From contig JANNCV010000043.1 in assembly GCA_031386985.1 (NCBI GenBank), positions 40,447-104,446 of the forward strand: 64,000 bases of DNA, written 5' to 3'. The position numbers and the translations under genes are program-made. Positions 60,852-64,000 of the stretch are shown here, piece after piece. Numbering within the stretch: the stretch's first letter is position 1; each line of letters begins with the position of its first letter. The notes under the pieces were generated by a model, which was not told the origin of the DNA, ran no database searches, and was given only the letters and a program-made list of their open reading frames with translations. This stretch comes from JANJUB01 sp031386985 (lineage in GTDB: Bacteria > Armatimonadota > Fimbriimonadia > Fimbriimonadales > Fimbriimonadaceae).

Positions 60852-61514
60852 ATGATGCCAATCGCCTTGTTTCTTGTCTTCGCATCGGGTTGCTCGGCGG
60901 AAGTGCCGGCGGCGGTGAGCTTGACCCCGACCAAGCCCGAAACTGTGCTCATCTTGCCAATGGCATTTGGCGTCGAAATGTCTGCCGATAGCATGAAGTT
61001 GAACGCCTTACTCGCTCGCGCAGGATTGTTGAAGGCATTCGAGGAGCGAAGTGTAAACGTGCTGACTTCAGCAATGTCAGACTCGTACGGAAAGCAACAT
61101 AAGCTTGCAATTGAAGACCCGGTGAACTGGACGCGCGAGAATTTCATCGCTATGGGTAAGCAACTCCGGCCGAGCTTAATCGCTTCGATTAAGCTTGTTA
61201 ACATCGAGTCCGTCGAGGGTAACGTGGCAGGCGCGAACGGTGTCATCGCGCCCGGTAGCCAGCTAACTACGACCGCGACGTTTGAGGTGAGTCTGTTTGA
61301 TGTTCGGAGCGGAAAGTACATTTTGGAAAAATCGAAGGCTTCAAACAAACGAACCGTCGGTCGCCCCGGCCCTTCCGAAAGGCAACTAGCCCAAGAACAA
61401 AACTCGGTCATTCTTGAGGGAGCCGCCACGGGATTTGAAGGTTTTCTTAAAAAGCGCCCGCTGGTGAAGCCAAAGAAGGCCAAGAGCCCGGTGCCCGATA
61501 GTAGCGGCGGATGA
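60852..61514 (+). CDS. Putative lipoprotein of unknown function
   Basis: This protein has 220 residues from the ATG at 60852; GTG codons at 60840 and 60843 are other possible starts. The N-terminus has a lipobox-like FLVFASGCSA, so the Cys would be lipidated. The body contains an alpha/beta region resembling periplasmic lipoproteins of the CsgG/curli-like type in outline only (LIASIKLVNIESVEGN, TATFEVSLFDVRSGKYILE), and a Lys/Pro-rich end. Its stop overlaps the next start as ATGA. Confidence 0.7.
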   Translation: MMPIALFLVFASGCSAEVPAAVSLTPTKPETVLILPMAFGVEMSADSMKLNALLARAGLLKAFEERSVNVLTSAMSDSYGKQHKLAIEDPVNWTRENFIAMGKQLRPSLIASIKLVNIESVEGNVAGANGVIAPGSQLTTTATFEVSLFDVRSGKYILEKSKASNKRTVGRPGPSERQLAQEQNSVILEGAATGFEGFLKKRPLVKPKKAKSPVPDSSGG

Positions 61515-61687
61515 AGCTCGCTTACGTGATTATTGGCTTGCTCATGACCGCCGTTGGCTTGTTTGCAAGCTACGACCTAATCACTAACAGCGGCTTCAAC
61601 GAGATAGAAACGCCTAAACTGGGCAATTTTGGCGTCTTAGGGTCCGCTTTGCTCTTTACCGGCTTGGTTTTTGCCAAGTTTCAGTGA
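61511..61687 (+). CDS. Small two-span membrane protein
   Basis: This 58-residue frame starts MKLAYVIIGLLMTAVGLFAS and ends VLGSALLFTGLVFAKFQ, with two hydrophobic helices and a short acidic loop. The ATGA overlap with the lipoprotein gene supports real, coupled translation. No family is recognised. Confidence 0.6.
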   Translation: MKLAYVIIGLLMTAVGLFASYDLITNSGFNEIETPKLGNFGVLGSALLFTGLVFAKFQ

Positions 61688-61708
61688 AGCAAATTTCAGA
61701 ATCGGGGT

Positions 61709-61912
61709 TTGGGGATAGGGGTGGTTGCCGGAGTTGTTTTTCAAACTCTCAGGACTCTGCCCTACGTGCAACCCCGATTGCTCTCGCGTACCGCCGGTCA
61801 CGCGGGTGTGGGCTTGAACGAGATAATCAGCGGACTCCTAATACTTGGAGGCATGGGCGGAGCGGTGCTGGCCCTTGTGTGCCTACTGGTAGCAAGGGCT
61901 GAAAGCCCCTGA
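61709..61912 (+). CDS. Possible small membrane protein
   Basis: This 67-residue frame starts at a TTG; it has hydrophobic segments at both ends (GIGVVAGVVFQTL; EIISGLLILGGMGGAVLALV). It follows the previous small gene by 21 bases. Weak start and short length make it uncertain. Confidence 0.35.
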   Translation: MGIGVVAGVVFQTLRTLPYVQPRLLSRTAGHAGVGLNEIISGLLILGGMGGAVLALVCLLVARAESP

Positions 61913-61944
61913 AGAAGGCTCAACTCTGCCACAATTGACCTTCG

Positions 61945-63456
61945 ATGAGCAAGCTAGGCATTACCCCCCGAAGTGAAGATTACAGCGACTGGTACAACGA
62001 ACTCGTCCAACGAGCTGAACTAGCCGATTACACCCCGGTGCGTGGATGTATGGCCATCCGGCCCAACGGCTATGCCATTTGGGAGCTCATGCAAGGCGGC
62101 CTTGATGGGATGTTTAAAGCCACCGGTCACCAAAACGCCTACTTCCCGCTGTTCATTCCAAAATCGTTCTTCGAAAAGGAGGCCGAGCACGTCGCCGGGT
62201 TTGCAAAAGAGTGCGCGGTTGTGACCCACCATCGCCTCAAAGAAAATCCAAACGGCCCTGGCTTGATTCCCGATCCGGAAGCGAAGCTCGAAGAAGAACT
62301 CATTGTGCGACCAACCAGCGAGACGATGATCTGGCATATGTACGGCAAGTGGATTCAATCCTATCGTGATTTGCCTCTGCTGATCAACCAATGGGCGAAT
62401 GTTGTTCGATGGGAGTTACGAACACGGTTGTTCCTGAGAACGGCTGAGTTCCTATGGCAAGAAGGTCATACGGCTCATGCTACTTTTGAGGACGCCGAAC
62501 AAGAAGCTCTAACCATTCTTGAGATTTATCGCCGATTTTCCGAGGAGTGGATGGCAGTGCCCGTGATCACCGGGCTTAAGTCAGAGAATGAGAAGTTCGC
62601 CGGAGCCCATCACACTTACTGTATTGAGGGCCTTTCGCAAGAGAAAAAGGCGATTCAAGCCGGAACCTCGCACCACCTGGGCCAGAACTTTGCCAAGGCT
62701 TTCGACGTGACATTTCAAACCGCCGAAGGCACGCTCGACCACGTTTACGCAACTTCATGGGGAGTTTCAACTCGACTTATTGGAACGCTTATCATGGTTC
62801 ACTCCGATGATAAGGGCTTGGTCGTTCCTCCCAAAATCGCGCCGATCCAGGTCGTAATGCTCCCGATGGGCCGCGATGAGGAAGCTCGCCTGATAACCTA
62901 CGCAAAGGCCGATCAACTCGCCGACGCCTTGCGTGCGCATAACTATAACAGTGTCCCAATTCGGGTTAAAGTAGATAAACGCGAAAAGGAGACACCCGGC
63001 TTCAAGTTCAACGACTGGGAGCTGAAAGGCGCCTGTCTGAGGGTTGAGCTCGGCCCCCGCGATCTAGAGGCCGGGACCTGCATCGTAGCTCGCCGGGATA
63101 CCGGGGAGAAGTCAACGATACCCATTGAGAACCTGGGCGATTTTGTTTTAGGTCAGCTTGATGCAATGCAACAAGCGCTCTTCGATAAGGCCCTGGCCGA
63201 GCGGGAAGCGAGCACGATTCGAGTGGACTCGTGGGACGAATTTGAGGCAGCGTTCGAGGGCGAAGGCGGTTGCGGCTTCGTGGTCGCCCATTGGGACGGC
63301 ACTACCGAAACCGAGGACCAGATCGTGCAGAAAACCAAAGCCACCATCAGAGCCATCCCCATCGAGCCGCTTCATCCCGATGATGCGAAGCCGGGGAAAT
63401 GCGTGCTGAGCGGTAGACCAAGCGAGCGGCGGGTTGTGTTTGCGAGGGCGTATTAG
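61945..63456 (+). CDS. proS: Prolyl-tRNA synthetase, archaeal/eukaryal type
   Basis: This 503-residue class II synthetase has motif 2 NVVRWELRTRLFLRTAEFLW, motif 1 region FPLFIPKSFFEKEAEHVAGF, motif 3 VSTRLIGTLIMVHSD, and an anticodon-binding domain (IAPIQVVMLPMG). It lacks the bacterial INS editing domain and has the C-terminal zinc-binding-like extension of the archaeal type (residues of roughly 400-503, ending in VVFARAY). This type is found in several bacterial phyla. Confidence 0.95.
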   Translation: MSKLGITPRSEDYSDWYNELVQRAELADYTPVRGCMAIRPNGYAIWELMQGGLDGMFKATGHQNAYFPLFIPKSFFEKEAEHVAGFAKECAVVTHHRLKENPNGPGLIPDPEAKLEEELIVRPTSETMIWHMYGKWIQSYRDLPLLINQWANVVRWELRTRLFLRTAEFLWQEGHTAHATFEDAEQEALTILEIYRRFSEEWMAVPVITGLKSENEKFAGAHHTYCIEGLSQEKKAIQAGTSHHLGQNFAKAFDVTFQTAEGTLDHVYATSWGVSTRLIGTLIMVHSDDKGLVVPPKIAPIQVVMLPMGRDEEARLITYAKADQLADALRAHNYNSVPIRVKVDKREKETPGFKFNDWELKGACLRVELGPRDLEAGTCIVARRDTGEKSTIPIENLGDFVLGQLDAMQQALFDKALAEREASTIRVDSWDEFEAAFEGEGGCGFVVAHWDGTTETEDQIVQKTKATIRAIPIEPLHPDDAKPGKCVLSGRPSERRVVFARAY

Positions 63457-63500
63457 TTTTGGTGTATCGGGTAGCGGGTAACGGGGACTGGTAATCCACC

Positions 63501-63543
63501 CCGAGCCGACGAGGGACGGGGGGTGGATATTCCCCCCGTGACA
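63501..63543. repeat. G-rich hairpin repeat, copy 3 (reverse orientation)
   Basis: CCGACGAGGGACGGGGGGTG is followed by GATATTCCCCCCGTGACAGG, the complement of copies 1, 2 and 4. It extends to the right through the shared GTTCGG. Confidence 0.75.
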
Positions 63544-63655
63544 GGTTCGGAATCGGGCATCGCTCGGGTATCGGGTAGCGGGGACTCGTAATCCGCCCAA
63601 GCCGATCCAGACCTCTCCCGAACGTTCCCCAAACTGTTTAGTCCCACCATCGAGT

Positions 63656-63700
63656 CTGTCGCGGGGGGAAGAGCCACCGCCCGCCCCTCGTCGGCTTGGG
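63656..63700. repeat. G-rich hairpin repeat, copy 4
   Basis: TGTCGCGGGGGGAAGAGCC is followed by ACCGCCCGCCCCTCGTCGGC. It is in inverted orientation to copy 3, 113 bases away, so the two could pair with each other. Confidence 0.75.
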
Positions 63701-63834
63701 ATAGATTCCACACCTCTCCCGAACGTCCCCGAAACTATCTAGCCCCACCAAACGGAAGAGGCTCCCTCAAACTTTTTGAAACCATTTGAACCCCCGCGCG
63801 TTCCACCTACATGCAATCACGAGGTGCAACGAAA

Positions 63835-64000
63835 ATGAAAAATCTAACAATGCTCATGACCGCTATGGCGATGACCACGGGCTATGCTCAAGATGGTCGA
63901 GAGGTTGATCGCTACATGAACGCGATTGAAAGTACCGCTAATATGGTTCATGATCGCGATGCGACACGGTTGGTCCAACAGAACGGTCTCAACATCATGA
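63835..64000 (+). CDS. Exported protein, 5' part only
   Basis: The 55 visible residues start MKNLTMLMTAMAMTTGYAQD, a signal peptide, followed by REVDRYMNAIESTANMVHDR. GAGGTG lies 8 bases before the ATG. The frame is open to the right edge. No family can be assigned from this piece. Confidence 0.7.
   Translation, partial: MKNLTMLMTAMAMTTGYAQDGREVDRYMNAIESTANMVHDRDATRLVQQNGLNIM

Larger units (their letters stand above)
63457..63834. repeat. Repeat-rich gap with duplicated segments
   Basis: There is no gene here. GTATCGGGTAGCGGG occurs at 63463 and again near 63569. ACCTCTCCCGAACGT is at 63611 and 63712, each followed by similar sequence ending in CCCACCA. Two G-rich hairpin repeats (63501-63543 reversed, 63656-63700) lie between. 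The promoter of the next gene should be at the right end. Confidence 0.7.

Overview
The window is a typical bacterial chromosome segment (standard code, dense genes, moderate GC) and carries no rRNA or tRNA gene that I can see. Several features fit Armatimonadota (Fimbriimonadia-like) best. These are PEP-CTERM exported proteins, a run of three PilT/PilU-like type IV pilus ATPases, TrmFO, an archaeal/eukaryal-type ProRS, VIT/VWA proteins and many lineage-specific exported proteins. That placement is inference from gene content only.

Layout. 1-5034 (minus): the interference half of a type I-C CRISPR-Cas operon, cas3-cas5c-cas8c-cas7c, running off the left edge. It has a well-placed internal start for Cas11c inside cas8c. 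No CRISPR array is inside the window. 5.0-11 kb: an atpD gene away from the other ATP synthase genes, then two exported or membrane proteins. 11-15 kb: a LolA-like/thioredoxin fusion interrupted by an in-frame TGA exactly at the first Cys of its CxxC motif (a probable selenoprotein), trmFO, an amidase and a Gre factor. 15.3-19.4 kb: a membrane-anchored protein and three pilus retraction ATPases. 19.5-22 kb: EamA, PAP2, FmdB and TerC genes. 22-28 kb: an apparent operon with a membrane coiled-coil/HhH protein, an MshEN-pseudokinase fusion, a FlhG/MinD-like ATPase and a beta-CASP nuclease. 28.5-33 kb: a TPR-like protein, an acyl-CoA carboxylase carboxyltransferase and a large exported propeller/Ig-like protein. 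33.05-34.7 kb: a gene-free block of tandem arrays and mobile-looking repeats. 34.8-50.3 kb: exported proteins, a BaiN-like flavoprotein, beta-carbonic anhydrase, a UgpC/MsmX ATPase, a Gly-rich RRM protein, VIT/VWA and PPDK. 50.3-52.3 kb: a second repeat-rich block with gene relics. 52.6-63.5 kb: gyrA, rplJL, a flavoprotein reductase, topA, small membrane proteins and proS.

The two most striking items are as follows. (1) The probable selenoprotein (11042-12007) has UGA at the redox centre, an intact downstream thioredoxin half and a bacterial SECIS-like hairpin just after the UGA. (2) Four non-coding tandem arrays (5500-5709, 33208-33457, 33602-33811, 34397-34669) have unrelated consensus sequences but the same 21-bp period, which is two turns of B-DNA. 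Each has its own palindromic core. Two are preceded by the same short leader hairpin and show a 42-bp alternation of two unit types. Nothing I know by name matches this organisation.

The intergenic space also holds several interspersed repeat families: a fold-back element of about 190-230 bp (three full copies and one half copy), a MITE-like element of about 167 bp (two copies plus ends), a G-rich hairpin of about 40 bp (four copies) and duplicated relics of a fibronectin-III gene.
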